This document shows, one piece after another, positions 34,421 to 46,892 of a stretch of 64,000 nt of DNA (within the stretch, counting starts at the first letter, position 1; each line of letters begins with the position of its first letter). The notes beneath the pieces were generated by a model. That model was not told the origin of the DNA. It made no database searches and saw nothing but the letters and a program-made list of their open reading frames with translations. The DNA comes from Phaseolus vulgaris (Eukaryota > Streptophyta > Magnoliopsida > Fabales > Fabaceae): positions 13,421,181-13,485,180 of the forward strand of contig NC_023753.2 of assembly GCF_000499845.2 (NCBI RefSeq). The letters run 5' to 3'. The translations under genes were made by a program, and so were the position numbers.

Positions 34421-36920
34421 ACCATAAACATGTGCAAATGAGAACCAAATCAAGTAACCACAAAAAAACAACCATAATCGATTCATGCACATAATCAATC
34501 ACCAAAGAATATTCAACCCACAATCAATTATGGGGAGGAGATAATTGATTATCCCATAAAATTTCACACATAATCGATTATCTCTTCATAAAAATTGTAT
34601 AATCGATTTTGCATTGTGTGTATGGCATGGATAATCGATTTTGTGGTTTTTTCATGATCCTGGATTGATTTTCAAATGTTTATAATTCATAATCACAATG
34701 TTGAATACACACACAGAAAAAGACAAATTATTCTCACAGGCAACACTTCAAAGAACAACATCCAAACATCAACACGCCCAACACCAACATAGTATCACTC
34801 ACAAACACCACTTCAAACAACTCACAACCTCCACTCCAAACAACTCACAACTTCACTACACAAAGAGCTAACAAGTTACTTATGCGCTAGCTCACCAATT
34901 ATACTCAGTGTATGAACTCCAACTACTGCACCGTATTTAACAACATAATAAAACCTCACCTACACACTCAACCACACCACTGGCCAGTCAAAGAAGTCAA
35001 GAATCTCCCTGTTCTTTTGATTGCATGGGCATGTAATGTGATTGAAATTAGATTGTTAATAAAATTGTTTTCTTTTATTTTCTTATGTTAGAAATTTATT
35101 TCAATAACTTAGTTGCTTGTGTGGTGACCTATTAGCAAATATAGTTACATATGCAAGAACAATATTTGAGGGATTGTAGAAACCTCTTTTTTTTAATCTT
35201 CTTTTTGTTGTGATAACTCTTGATTTGTTCTTACTTGTATAGGTTAATTGTATATCTAAAGTGTATTTTTGTTGTTGTTAATCCTTGATTTTAGTATAGA
35301 ATTGTATTTTTCATGTTAGAATATATGTTCTGGTCATGTTAAATCTGTAACTGTTAGTTAAAATTCTGTTTTTTTACTAACTTGACTTGTGTTTTACTTT
35401 GTAGAAAATAAACATCAGCTAATAAATAATGGATCAATATTCTGAATCTTGGAGCTAGAATGAAGAAAAGAATCAGTAAAAGATTTTTTTTTTCAGCAGC
35501 TGCATCGATTTTGGCAGTTTAGTTAGTTTAACTTAGTATAGGAGTAAAACTGCAATTTAGTGGCCCACTTTTGTTAAGCTGATTAAGCCTATGCTTGGGT
35601 GAATTGAAACTTTATAAATAAACGAATTCAGAAACAATTTCTTAGTTTAATTTTCAGCACAGGATTCCATTAGACAGTTTTAGAAATTCAGTTGATCAGT
35701 TTTCAGTTTTCAGTTTTTCTAGTTAATTTCAGTTCTGACTTTCCATTTATGTCTTTTAGAATTCTTTATTCCCTCATTCTCTTTTCATACTCGATGCCCT
35801 TTCATTTCCTTGATTTCTTTCTGCATTTTACTAGTTCTGCCAATGATTCTCAATGCATGTCTTCAATGAAGGGAGTGAATCTCTAGAAGAAGAAATCTGC
35901 CAAGTAATTCTGGTTTACTGTTTTTTCTGTTCTTGAACTTTTTTAGTGTTCATTTCTTGATTAAGATTTGATTAAAAACTATGGTTACTGTGTTGTTTTC
36001 TTGTTCTAGAGATGATTTCCCTTCACTGTTTTCTTTGCATATACCAGTTTAATTTTTGTTTATAGTTATTACAGTTAGTTTTTTTTAATCGATAAAGAAT
36101 TAATAGAATATAAGAAAAAAATTATTTTAAAGATACTTCAATCAATATAAACAAACTCTTTAATTTTTTTCAAAACTCATAAAAACAAAGAAAAAAAAAC
36201 TATATAAATAAAAACTAGTCAAAAGTAACACAAACCGTTTTACACGACTAAAGGATGAGAATACAGTTGATTCAATAGCAATTTCAATTTCGTTTCATTG
36301 TTCTAATTTTAATTTCTCTGTTCCAGTTTTTTTTTTTCAGTTTCGAAAGCATTTTCTGTTTTTACAGTTTTATAGTTTTTTCGACTTGAATCAATTTCGT
36401 AGAGTTTTCTTTCTCATTCTCAATTCTCTTCACTACATCATGTTTTTAATTCATATGCGCCTAGTAATTCAATTCCAATTGGACTTTCAGTTACAATTTT
36501 ACATTTTTTAGTTTTGTAGTTAAATTAGGTTTTACCGTTTTTTCTGTTATTGTAGTTTATGTTTCGGTTCTGTTTTCATGTTTTAGCTTCAATTTCTACA
36601 TTCTGCCTTTATGCTTTCAGTTTATGTATCTTATTTCTTTTAATTCCAGATATTTCTGTTTTGTTTTCTAGTTAATACAGTTGTTGTTTCAAATTTCTAC
36701 ACTCTAAACATTGCATTCTTAAAATTCCTCTACTGTTTTTAGTTTGGGTTTTTGTCAATTTGTTTCCATTTTTTTTATTCATTCCCTGCTAATTTTAGAA
36801 TTCAGATTTTATTGTTAAAGACCAGTTTAGTTTTTTGTTTTCGTGCAACACAACTCTTGATTTCACTCACTATTAAAGACCAGTTTCAGTAAAATTTCTT
36901 CGCCTTTTGTAATTCTGCAT
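34421..36920. other. AT-rich DNA with TAATCGATT palindromes and CAGTTT-rich text
   Basis: 34470-34640 holds five or more copies of ATAATCGATT or TAATTGATTA palindromes. 34980-35190 resembles 46520-46720, a possible ancient LTR pair. 35650-36900 is pyrimidine-rich with many TTTCAGTTT/TTCTGTTT words and no credible ORF. This is the left flank into which copia element E inserted. Confidence 0.45.
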
Positions 36921-37090
36921 TGTTATGATGGGCATGTGGTCATTATAGAAAACAGATAAATGTATCATTTATGAATATAAAACTGTATTTCTTCTTTACA
37001 GAAAGGCAAAGGATATACATAGGTACATCCATGTAGAAACAAAATACACAAAACAATTTACAATGCAGTTACATAACTGCTGGCATAACA
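36921..37090 (-). repeat. 3' LTR of copia element E
   Basis: 170 bp, the downstream LTR in element orientation. It is paired with 41338-41504 and flanked by TGCAT at 36916-36920. Confidence 0.93.
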
Positions 37091-38700
37091 CCCTCTCTTA
37101 AACTCATGGTGGGACTGGGGACAACATTGAGTTTATGACGTACATGAAGAAAGATAGAATCAGAGACATGCTTGGTGAGAGGATCGACCACTTGAAAACG
37201 ACCAGGAATATGAACAAGTTGAACCACACGGTTCTGTACATTGTCTCTAACAAAGTGAAGATCAAGCTCAAAATGCTTGGATTTGGAGTGCATGACAGGG
37301 TTTGCACTTAAAAGCACAGCTCCAAGATTGTCAGAAAATATATGAGGAGGTGGTGTTTGTATGTGGAACTCATGAAGAAGAGATTTAAGCCATAGAATCT
37401 CAGTCATGATAGTTGCAATTGCTCTATATTCGGCCTCTATACTACTTCGAGAAATAGTTTTCTGTTTGTGTGTTGACCAGGAGATGAGATTTGAACCCAA
37501 ATAGATGCAAAAACCAGAGGTGGACTTTCGATCATTAGGATTTGCACCTCAATCAACATCAAAGAAGGCTTTGATGAATGAAGAGGATTGTTGGTGTAAA
37601 AGAAGACCATGATCAATTGTTCCAGCTAAATATCGAAGGATACGCTTCACAAATTGCCAATGATGAAGTTGAGGAGAATGCATAAACTGAGCAACCTTAT
37701 TGACAAATTATGAAAGTTCAGGACGTGTGACAAGCAGATACTGAAGAGTACCCACGATGGAGCGATAAAGAGTTGGATCACTGAATATTTCTGAGGAATT
37801 CTGATGGAGGCGAGTGTTGGAAACCATAGGAGTGGGATAAGGTTTAGAAGCCAACATGTTTGTACATTGTAGAAGATTGTATTGAGACTGGGACAAATGC
37901 ATGTTCCCACTTGCTGTGCGAGTAATTTGGATGCCAAAAAAATGATGTAGGGGACCCAAATCCTTCAAAGGAAAAAAAGAATGAATGTTAAAAATAAGAG
38001 AGGGAATTTCAATGTCAAAAGATCCAGTGATTAGAATGTCATCAACATAAACTAATACAAAAAGAGATGAGGTAGGGGTATATTTAACAAAGAGAGATGT
38101 ATCACTCTTAGTGGGTTTAAAACCAATATGAAGGAGAGTAGTACTTAACTTAAGGAACCAGGATCGAGGTGTTTGTTTCAAACCATAGATGGCTTTGTTA
38201 AGTTGATAGACAAGGTGCGATGCAGTGGTGTTAAAACCTGGTGGTTGTTGCATGAAGACACATTCTTGTAGGTCACCGTTTAGGAAGGCATTATTGATGT
38301 CAATATGTCGTATAGACCAACGAGAGGACACAACATGCGCTAAAACAAGCCGAATGGTGGAATGACGGACAACCGGGCTGAAAGTTTCTGCATAATCTAT
38401 ACCAGCTGTTTGATGGAATCCCTTGGCAACAAGACGATCTTTACATCGTTGAAGAGAGCCATCTGTAGTAAGCTTTATTTAGAAAATTCATTTACATCCC
38501 ACAAGAGGAGCTCCAGGTGGTAGTGGAGTTAACGTCCATGTGTTGTTTGAAAGAAGAGCATCGTATTCTTCACGCATGGCTTGGAGCCAAATAGAAGAAG
38601 CGATAACTTCTTTGAGAGAGGTGGGAATAAGAGGAAGAGAACTAACTAAAGCGTGATACACCTTTGGTTTGTGAACACCTACCTTTGCATGGGTTACCAT
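37069..38700 (-). pseudogene. RT and RNase H of copia element E
   Basis: A linker ending with Trp-Leu-Gln-Ala-Met-Arg-Glu-Glu-Tyr-Asp-Ala-Leu (about 38590-38550) leads into RT. RT has Ala-Phe-Leu-Asn-Gly, Gln-Leu-Asn-Lys-Ala-Ile-Tyr-Gly-Leu-Lys-Gln and the catalytic Tyr-Val-Asp-Asp at about 38060-38046. RNase H ends with Ser-Arg-Ser-Ser-Ile-Glu-Ala-Glu-Tyr-Arg-Ala (near 37440) and Lys-His-Phe-Glu-Leu-Asp-Leu-His-Phe-Val. Stops occur at about 38478-38488, 37706-37709 and 37548. Confidence 0.88.
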
Positions 38701-39220
38701 AGGATGTGTATTGGTTGGATGAGCAACAACAGGGATAAAAGGAGGTTCAAAGTGTATAGTGTTGGGAGAGAGTTCAGAGGGCCCAAGAGGAAGGTTAGTG
38801 GAAGGTGCAGAGGACAAAATAGAAGGAGTAATCGAAGAGGCATGAGTGACATAATGAGTATCATTATCAGATAAAAAAATTATCAGTATGTGGAGAATGA
38901 ATAACAGAAAGAGTTGGAGCAATAACGGTGGGTACTTGAGCATTACCTGAGGAAACCACAAATTTACCAGCATGATCTTTGTATGAAAAAGACTTTTCAT
39001 CGAACACAACATGACGTGAGACAATAGTCTTTCAATCTTGAGTAAGACAAATGTAACCTGCATGACGTATACTATATCCAAGAAACAAGCAACAAGTAGA
39101 ACGAAAAGCAAATTTATACTGATTGTAAGGACGCAAGTTAGGATAACATGCACACCCAAACACCTTGAATTTCTTGTAATTTGGTTGATGTTTAAACAAC
39201 ATATTATAAGGATTATCACC

Positions 39221-39960
39221 TTAAAGAACATCCGTAGGAAGGACATTGATGGTATGAACTGTAGCAACAAAGACCTCAACCCAAAACTTAAGTGGAAGAA
39301 AGGTAGTGCTAAGCAAAGTGAGCCCCATATCAGCAATATGCCGATGTTTCCTTTCTACGGATCCGTTTTGCTCATGAGTGTAAGTACATGAAAGACGGTG
39401 ATTAATTCCACATTCTTGAAGATGGGAGGTTAAAGAGAGATATTCTTTTGCATTGTCAGATTGTAAAGCATGAATCTTATATCCAGTTTGATTTTCAACA
39501 AGGTTTTTAAAAATTTTAAACACATTTTTACCCTAAGACTTATGATGAATAAGATATAGCCAAGTAAATTTTGAATACGCATCAACAAACGAGACATAAT
39601 GTTTAGCTCCATTGGAAGCCAAGAAAGAAGCAAGTCCCCACACATCAGTGTAAAATAATTGTAAGGGTTGAGAATATGTATGTGCAGAACTATAAAAAGG
39701 AAGTTGGTGGCACTTACCACACACACAAGAAGAACAAAACACAATATTATTTGAAACAAATATATCACAAGATGCCAAAATCTTTTTGAGAACGTTAAAA
39801 CTACAATGTCCAAAACGTTTGTGCCATTGATTTGCAGAGATAGGTTCAATAATAAAGGACATTGAATGAACATAATAAGAGGACAAAGAATGAAGATTAG
39901 GGAAAATGTACAAGTCGTCTTTAAGATAACCTTGTAGAAGAACACGCTTGGTTTCCTGAT
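39221..39960 (-). pseudogene. Integrase of copia element E
   Basis: Pre-integrase zinc domain (His-Lys-Arg-Phe-Gly-His ... Cys-X-Lys-Cys style) at about 39830-39700. Catalytic residues Asp in Tyr-Thr-Asp-Val-Trp-Gly (near 39650), Asp in Gln-Ser-Asp-Asn-Ala-Lys-Glu-Tyr (near 39460) and Glu in Gly-Ser-Val-Glu-Arg-Lys-His-Arg (near 39355). A stop or frameshift at about 39524-39533 separates the two halves. Confidence 0.85.
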
Positions 39961-40199
39961 CAAGAACATAACAACTGTTAGAATGAAACTAAAAAATAAC
40001 ATTATTATTATGGAAAAACTTTGAAACACTAAAAAGATTCTTCGTAATTGCTGGAACATGGAGCAAATCAGTTAAAAACAGAGGTTTATTTGAAGTAGAG
40101 GAACGGAAATTCGCAGAACCTATGTGAGATATTAACAAACCTTTTCCATTACCCATTTTGACAAGATCAGTGCCATCATAGGGTTTCTTATAAGAGTAA

Positions 40200-41300
40200 A
40201 CGAAGAATTATTTGTTATGTGATGCGTAGCACCGTTGTCCGGGTACCAGAGAGGGTCATCAACAGAGGAAGGAGCACCCAAAAGAGAGGTAGTGCTTGAC
40301 GCATTTTCAGAGATGGATAGTTGAGAGAAGTTGGCACTAGGAGATGGAGATGCGAATTGATCATACCTGTGCCAACAATGTTCAGCAGAGTGACCAGTCT
40401 TTTTGCAGATTTGGCAAGTAATAGGAGTAGTGGACCAAGAATTCGAGGATTGGGTTTGGGTGAGAGGAGATCGAAACGAAGAACGCGAACCTATGGAGTA
40501 AGAGGAACGAGAATGACTGCGACCGCCATGAGAGGAAGAAAATCGATGATTCAGTTTTCTGTTTCTGGCATGTGACAGACGCTAAGTAGCAACAACGACA
40601 ACAGGAGAATAGGAAAGCAGATCCACAGAGTGAGGCTTTGCCAGTCTTTCTTCTTGAGCTAGCAGTAAGGCCTCTATTTCATTGATGGTGTAGGGTTCCG
40701 ACCTTGACATAATGGAAGCAACAAAAGGATCATAATCCTCCGAAAGACTGTCAAGAATCGCTTCAATCTGGTCTTCAATGGACACAGGGGCACCAATGGA
40801 GGCAAGAAAATCAACGGTGGTCTTTATCTCCAAAAGATATGCACTGACGGAGCGATCTTGTTTGGGGGTCTTGAGTCGCAAACGAAATATGAGCATGCGT
40901 GTTAGAAGTGAAATGCGTTTGAAGGGTTTGCTAGATCTTAGACGCGGATTAGAGGCCAACTATTTTGGTCAAGAAAGGATTTGACATGGATGCCAACATC
41001 CTGGCAACTATCAAACTATCCTGTTGTCGATAGAAAAGAAATTCTGGGTTGATTTTGGAAGAGTTACCTTCAGTGAGTGGGAGAAAACGAGGAGGTAGTT
41101 GAGAACCATCCAAATATTTTGATAGCAGAAGACCATCAAGAGTGGCAAGGACTTGCTGTTTCCATAGCAAAAAATTGTCCTCTGCATGCTTTAAGAAGAT
41201 GGGAGTGGAAAACTGATGCACGGAAGCGGTGGTTGCTGCCATGGTGACCGAAGAGGCATGCGTAGAAGAAGAAGTACGAGTAGGGGACGTGGCAGAAGAC
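40200..41300 (-). pseudogene. gag and protease of copia element E
   Basis: The Gag start region near 41241-41300 leads to a UBN2/retrotran-gag type domain (Trp-Lys-Gln-Gln-Val-Leu, about 41150-41180; Leu-Ser-Glu-Asp-Tyr-Asp-Pro-Phe near 40725-40750). A canonical zinc knuckle C-X2-C-X4-H-X4-C (Cys-Gln-Ile-Cys ... His ... Cys) lies near 40370-40420. The aspartic protease site Asp-Asn-Gly-Ala-Thr-His-His-Ile sits at about 40215-40240. Frameshift near 40950 and stop at 40582-40584. Confidence 0.85.
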
Positions 41301-41337
41301 ATAAGCGACAACAAAAAAAAACTTGCTTTTGATACCA

Positions 41338-41504
41338 TGTTATGATGAACACGTGGCCATTATAGAAAGCAGAGAAAGGTATTATTTATGAATATAAAAC
41401 TGTATTTCTATACAGAAAGCCAAAGGGTATATATAGGTATATCCATGTAGAAACAGAATACATAAAACAGTTTACAATGCAGTTACATAATTGTTGGCCT
41501 AACA
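41338..41504 (-). repeat. 5' LTR of copia element E
   Basis: 167 bp, the upstream LTR in element orientation, followed on the minus strand by PBS TGGTATCAAAAGC. Flanked by TGCAT at 41505-41509. Confidence 0.93.
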
Positions 41505-42440
41505 TGCATTTATCTTCCATCCACTTACATTTTCAATCCTTTACTTTTTTTGTTTGCCATTTATTTGTTATAAATATTTGTATTTATATATATAATGTAT
41601 AGTTAACTTGTATTTTGAAATACATTATATTTTGTATAAGCTCATCTATTATATTTATAATACACTGGATAATTTGTTTTGGGTGTTACAGTTAACTAAT
41701 GTTAATTTAACGAACAAAAAATCAATATTTATTTAACATTAAATTTCATTGTCAATTTCAAAATAAAAATAAAAATTAACTTATAAATTAAAATAAATAG
41801 TAATATTAATATTATATATATAATGTCTATTTCAAAGTAATCGAAATTACAGTGATATGTTTAGCAAACCTTCTAAAAAAAGTAAATAAAATCATTTCTT
41901 ATTTTAATTATATAGAATATAAATATTTGTATTTATAAAAACATTGGCTTTTTTAGGTGAGTTAGGGTATAAAATATTTGTATTTATCGAAAATTTGCCA
42001 TTTTGTTGAGTGAGTGTTAGGTTGGACTTTTTAAGTTTCATAACGCAAGTTATGAATTTTAATGAAAAAAATAACTCTATTCTAACAAAATATGAAGATA
42101 TTGATAATGAAAATCTCTCAATGACGCTTAAATTAGTTAAAAACTATAACGTGAAATGATAGCAAATGTTTGATATATTTTTGTAGAGATCTTATTATAT
42201 AAGTTTCTCAATTCCTATTTTTAAGGTATAATACATATGATTTTGTTATGATTTATATTATATTGAAAATAATATAGGATAATCGAGTTATTAGCCTTTG
42301 TTTATTATGTGTTATCAACCAATTTTGTTGATGATTAGTTTATAAGATTTGAGTTATAAGTAAACTACATTGTATTTAGCCTCAAACTCAAAATTCAAAT
42401 ACACTATGTTGTTAAGCATGTGGACTTTTTTGTTGTTGTG
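41505..42440. other. AT-rich DNA right of copia element E
   Basis: No gene seen. The sequence continues the flank interrupted by E and leads into the gypsy relic F. Confidence 0.5.
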
Positions 42441-44345
42441 ATAGAGTTTGAAATAGATATGATTTTTGGAGTAGGTCATTTGTTAAATGCTCCATACCAA
42501 TCGAGCTAACTAAGTTGAAGAAACATATAAAAGGTTTTTTTGAAAACTAGTTTATCCAACCCAGTGTTTCACCATGAGGAGCTACGATGTTAATAGTGAA
42601 GTAAAAGGATGGTTCATCTCGTTTGTGTATAAATTATAGACAATTGAACAAGCTAACAATCGAGGATAAATATTTATCTTCCTAGAATTGATGATTTGAT
42701 AGATAGTATGGGGAAGTTTCCTTTTCCAAGATAGATATGTACTCATGTTATCATAAGATTTTGGTTAAAGTTAAGATGTTTAAAATAATGTTTTTAGATC
42801 AAGTTATGATCATTATAAATTTCTAGTTATGTCATTTGGTGTGACTAATGCTCCAAAAATTTTCATGGATTATATGAATCAAATCTTTAGGTCTTTGCTT
42901 GATAAATTTGTGGTAGTATTCATGGATGATATCTTAATCTACTCAGGTATGCGAGAAGAACATGAAAGTCCTCTTAAAACCGTCTTGAATATTGCAAGAG
43001 AAAAACAATTATATATCAAGTTGTCAAAGTGTGACCTCTAAATGTGAAAAGTATAGTTTTTGGGACATGTTATCTAGGCTTAATGAATATTAGTGGATCC
43101 TTCTAAATTAGAAGTCATTCTTTGGTGAACGTCCTAAGATTGTTACAAAAATTAGAAGTTTTGTGAGGTTGACAAGATATTACAAGAGGTTTATATTTTT
43201 TTTATAAAATTGTGCCTCCTTTGACTTAACTAACTAGAAATTATCATCATTTTTCATGGAATGAGCAATGTGAGATAAGTTCTAAGGAGTTGAGAAAAAT
43301 GTTAACTAACACCCATGTGTTATCTAATACAAATCAACCTTTTGAAGTTTTCTGTGATGTTTCACACAAGGGATTGAGTTATGTTCTTATGCAAATTAGG
43401 AAAGTTGTTGCTTATGCCTTTCGTAAGTTGAAGATACATGAAAAAAATTATCCAACTAATGATATAATTAGGTGCAGTTGTTTTTGATGGATTTGTGCCT
43501 TCCTATTTTCGGTTTTGTTGATGAATTGCGGAAGCTTCATGGATTGAAGATGGAACAAGGTCCTCCTAAGAGTGGTGGTGACCTTGAAGGTGCATGAGAA
43601 GTAGGATTTGAGAGTGGTGAGGCTAACTCTACTTGGAAAGGGCGAATTTGTGAAGATTAAAAGCCTAACCTAGGAGGTTTTTGGCAAAGAGTGATATTGG
43701 CACAATTTTGGCAGCAATTCACTCATGTATTAATCTTGAATTTACATGACCCAAACTCCTCTATATATAGCAAGAGTGGGCTGAAAATGAAAAGAGAATT
43801 GGAGGGAAATTCAAATGTTGGCACATGGGAAGGTGGCTCTTAAATTCAGCACATGTGAGGTAGGTTCTAGAATTCTTCCATGTGCTAGGACTTCTAGAAC
43901 CTTACGCTCCAATTAGGATAAATGTGGGTTGGACCTAAGTTTAATTAGGAGTAGGAAACTCTAATTAAACTTAGGTTAGCATTTTAAGTACCACTTTGCA
44001 TGTTTGAACAAAAATACAAAAGAATTAAACTATGCTACTTTTGACAAAAAATGTAAAACTATTCTACACTAGAGTTTATGACATGTAGAATGCGTCCTCT
44101 TGACCCCTCTTTGACCATAACTCTAGTGGTTGCCTTAATTTGATATTTTGGTGGCCTTTCAATGGATTGGTGCCGGGGCCTCTTCCATCAGTTTTGCTTT
44201 AAAAATTTGGAGACATTATCTTTATAGAACTTGTTTTGATGTGTTTTGTGATCATAAGAGCTTGAGGTATTTGTTTGATCAGCAGGAACTTATAAGGCAG
44301 AAAAGATGGATTAATTTTTTTAGGATGCATGATAACTCTCAAATT
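42441..44345 (+). pseudogene. Element F: Ty3/gypsy RT/RNase H relic, split by a solo LTR
   Basis: Decayed RT: Gln-Pro-Ser-Val-Ser-Pro-Trp-Gly-Ala (about 42555-42585), Tyr-Arg-Gln-Leu-Asn-Lys-Leu-Thr-Ile-Glu-Asp-Lys-Tyr (42635-42673), Met-Ser-Phe-Gly-Val-Thr-Asn-Ala-Pro (42829-) and catalytic Phe-Met-Asp-Asp-Ile-Leu-Ile-Tyr-Ser (about 42919-42945). RNase H starts near 43335 (Phe-Cys-Asp-Val-Ser), is cut at 43484 by a solo LTR, and resumes at 44196 (Ala-Leu-Lys-Ile-Trp-Arg-His-Tyr-Leu-Tyr, then Asp-His-Lys-Ser-Leu). This is a chromovirus-like gypsy lineage, distinct from the Tat elements. Many stops; LTRs not identified with confidence. Confidence 0.82.
43485..44190. repeat. Solo LTR in element F
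   Basis: 706 bp beginning TGATGG and ending CCATCA, flanked by 5-bp duplications GTTTT (43480-43484 and 44191-44195). Removing it rejoins an RNase H reading frame (Val-Val-Phe|Ala-Leu-Lys). A TATA-like CTCTATATATAG lies at about 43761-43772. The lack of an internal region means LTR-LTR recombination. The family is different from the LTRs of A, B, C and E. Orientation is probably plus, from the TATA. Confidence 0.88.
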
Positions 44346-46892
44346 TTCAGTATTTTTCTAAACTAATTACATTTCCTTGAGGTTTATTTTGTTCTTATTT
44401 TCTATTTTTAGATTAGATTTGTATTTTCTGAAAAAAAGGAGTTTTTACAAAAAACATGTTTTAAAAATTATTCTTTATTTTTTATTTTATATGAAATTTC
44501 TAATGTAATGTTTTGACCTTTTTAAGAGCTAAGTTGGAAATAAAATCGAGCTAAGAATCATGGAAGAAGTTGTTGAATAACTACATAAATAGGCTCTGAA
44601 AGGTTAATCCTTCACTAGAAACCGGTAGTAGATTGTCACTATTAGTAACACGCTCTAGATAGTCAATAGTGCTTGAAAAGAGAAAGTTGCACAAGTTACT
44701 TAGGATGTAATCAGGAATTGAGGGTCATTAAACTACCAAAGCTAATTAGAGAGATATATAATTAGACAATAAAATACATTAGTTTAGTTTTTTGTTATTC
44801 ATTTTCTATTTTTGACGTTTCAATTCTAATAAAAGTTCTTCATTTTTTTCTGTACTTTTCTCCATCATTTCTTATTCCCTTTATGTTCAGTGTTTTGTAA
44901 TCGTTGTTCGAAGTTAAATTTGGTTTTGGAAATGGGTAACAATGAAGAACCCTATTAGTTGTGTTTTCTTCAGTAACAAGGATTCCAGATTTAGGTCTCT
45001 TGCGAATTGAAGATGAAGCTTACTAACCATGGTTTTTGTTATGTGTTTTTCATTCCAAACCTGAATTTTGCTTTTCTTGTTTTCGATTCATCATAATTCT
45101 TGTTTGTTTGAGTTTTTGTACTTTACATTTCTTGTTTAAGAGTTTTTTCTCAATTCAATCACAATTTAATTCATTGTCATTTACATTTTTTATGATTCCT
45201 TATTTTACATTTATGCAATTTACCTTTCAAGCAAGTTACTTTATAAGTACTTTAATTTCTAGCACTTTAATTTTATGCAATTAACATTTCCTACACTTTA
45301 ATTTTCTGCAATTTACATTTCCACACTTTACCTTTTAAGAAATTTAAGTTTCATGTCATTTACATTTTTTGGAATTTATGTTATTGTTCATCTTCGTTTT
45401 TCCATTAGATGATCTATTAAGCGATTGCTCTCAAATTGTTTGATAGCTAAGTGAATGTCATATTGCATAGATCATGTTAGATGACTAGTTTGTAATTTCA
45501 TGCTAGATTTCCCAACATGATTGTTTATAGCTTTTCTTCATAATTCATTATGCATAAACTGCATTAGACAATCTAATTTATGATCACATGTTAGACGGTC
45601 TATTGAAGTTATATTTTGCATGTTTATAATTTTTTGTCTTGACTTCACTGCATTGCATTTTTATACTTTTTTTTTTTTTTACATTTCTTGTTTCATTTCC
45701 AATTCCTCCCCTTTTAATTTTTGAATAATGAAATATTAAATAAGAGATTCAATTAAAATGTTTTCTTTAGGATTAGACCTATGTTGACCCTATATTACAT
45801 TAGGGAAAATTTTAGTATTTTTTTTTTAAAAAAACTTAACGCGATTGAGGAGTTATTAATGCAAATTTTTATTGTATGGGATAATTGTAACATTCCCACC
45901 CATCTCTCTCCATTTTCTTTTTTCTCTCCCTCCTTCATCAATCTTTTTCTTTTCTTCCAACTTTTCCCTAATTTTATCCCTCCCTACTTCATCTGTTTCA
46001 GAATTTGCATGCACCTCGTAATACCTGAGGAATCAGGGATCTTCCCTATCCAATTAGATTTTCAAACAGAGTAAGTTCCAATTTACTCTAAAGATTCTTT
46101 GTTCCTTCTTTTCCTTTTAGATTTTGTCATCAACTTTTATGGGACCAGTTGAGAAAAATGATCCTATCAAATTGGTTAAACATATACTAAAATTTTGTTA
46201 TGTTTGTATATTTTGCTCTAGGTCCCTATATTTTGAATAGTTTTGTTCTTGGATTTTGAGTAGAACCTTAGGATGATCTGGATGTGAATGTGATATGATC
46301 ACCTTATCTTATGGAGGGTTGAGTATTGTTGAAAACATTTTTTTTTAATTGTTGACTTTGATATGAGATTTGTCTAGTTTGAATGAATGTAATTTGTTGT
46401 GTGTTACATACTTAATAGGGTCTTTTGAAAGATGTCAACCGATAATTCATTTATTAAATATCCTTTGATATGTAGATCCATGCGTGGTTTATATGAATTA
46501 TGTATATTTGTGTGTAATTGGAATTGGATTGTGATAAATTAATAATAAAATTATTTCCTTTTATACACATTTTCTTATAAAAATGTTAGATATTTATTTT
46601 AATAACTTACTCTTATATTTATATTATATTTATTATTTGTATAGTAATAAGCTATACCTGTACTATATACATAAGCATGTATAAATGCAAATGTAAGAAC
46701 AATATCTTAAAGACAATAAAGAACTTATTTAAAACTTTATATATATATATATTTAATGTTTAAGTTTTATTTTAAAATATTTTATGCCATGTAAATTTTC
46801 TCTTAAGCTATGGTATATATATTAGCCTAAAATAATTAAGTATTTATCAATATTAAAATAATGAATTATTTATCGGTAAAAATGTTTGTTAT
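44346..46892. other. AT-rich DNA, no gene
   Basis: 45040-45380 is built from degenerate repeats of words such as TTTACATTT, CTGCAATTTACATTT and CACTTTAATTTT, a style seen in untranslated regions of old gypsy elements. 46520-46720 resembles 34980-35190. A TA dinucleotide run is at 46738-46751. No ORF worth calling. Confidence 0.45.

Larger units (their letters stand above)
36921..41504 (-). mobile_element. Element E: Ty1/copia retrotransposon
   Basis: Minus strand, 4584 bp. LTRs of 170 bp (36921-37090) and 167 bp (41338-41504) begin TGTTA and end TAACA when read in element orientation. The target duplication is TGCAT (36916-36920 and 41505-41509). PBS TGGTATCAAAAGC (initiator-Met tRNA type) abuts the 5' LTR at 41337. 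A purine tract (AAGAGAGGG) precedes the 3' LTR at 37091. Domain order gag, protease, integrase, RT, RNase H is diagnostic of copia. The LTRs differ at about 20 positions (around 88% identity by eye). The frame is broken many times, so it is inactive. Confidence 0.95.

Noticed and set aside
35692..36920. Short ORFs such as 35692-35886
   Set aside because: Pyrimidine-rich low-complexity sequence; composition explains the open frames.
38653..39391. Plus-strand ORFs inside the copia element
   Set aside because: Shadows of the decayed copia polyprotein on the minus strand.
43485..44190. DNA transposon with TGATGG/CCATCA inverted ends
   Set aside because: TG...CA ends, a 5-bp duplication, a TATA motif and no coding region fit a solo LTR better.
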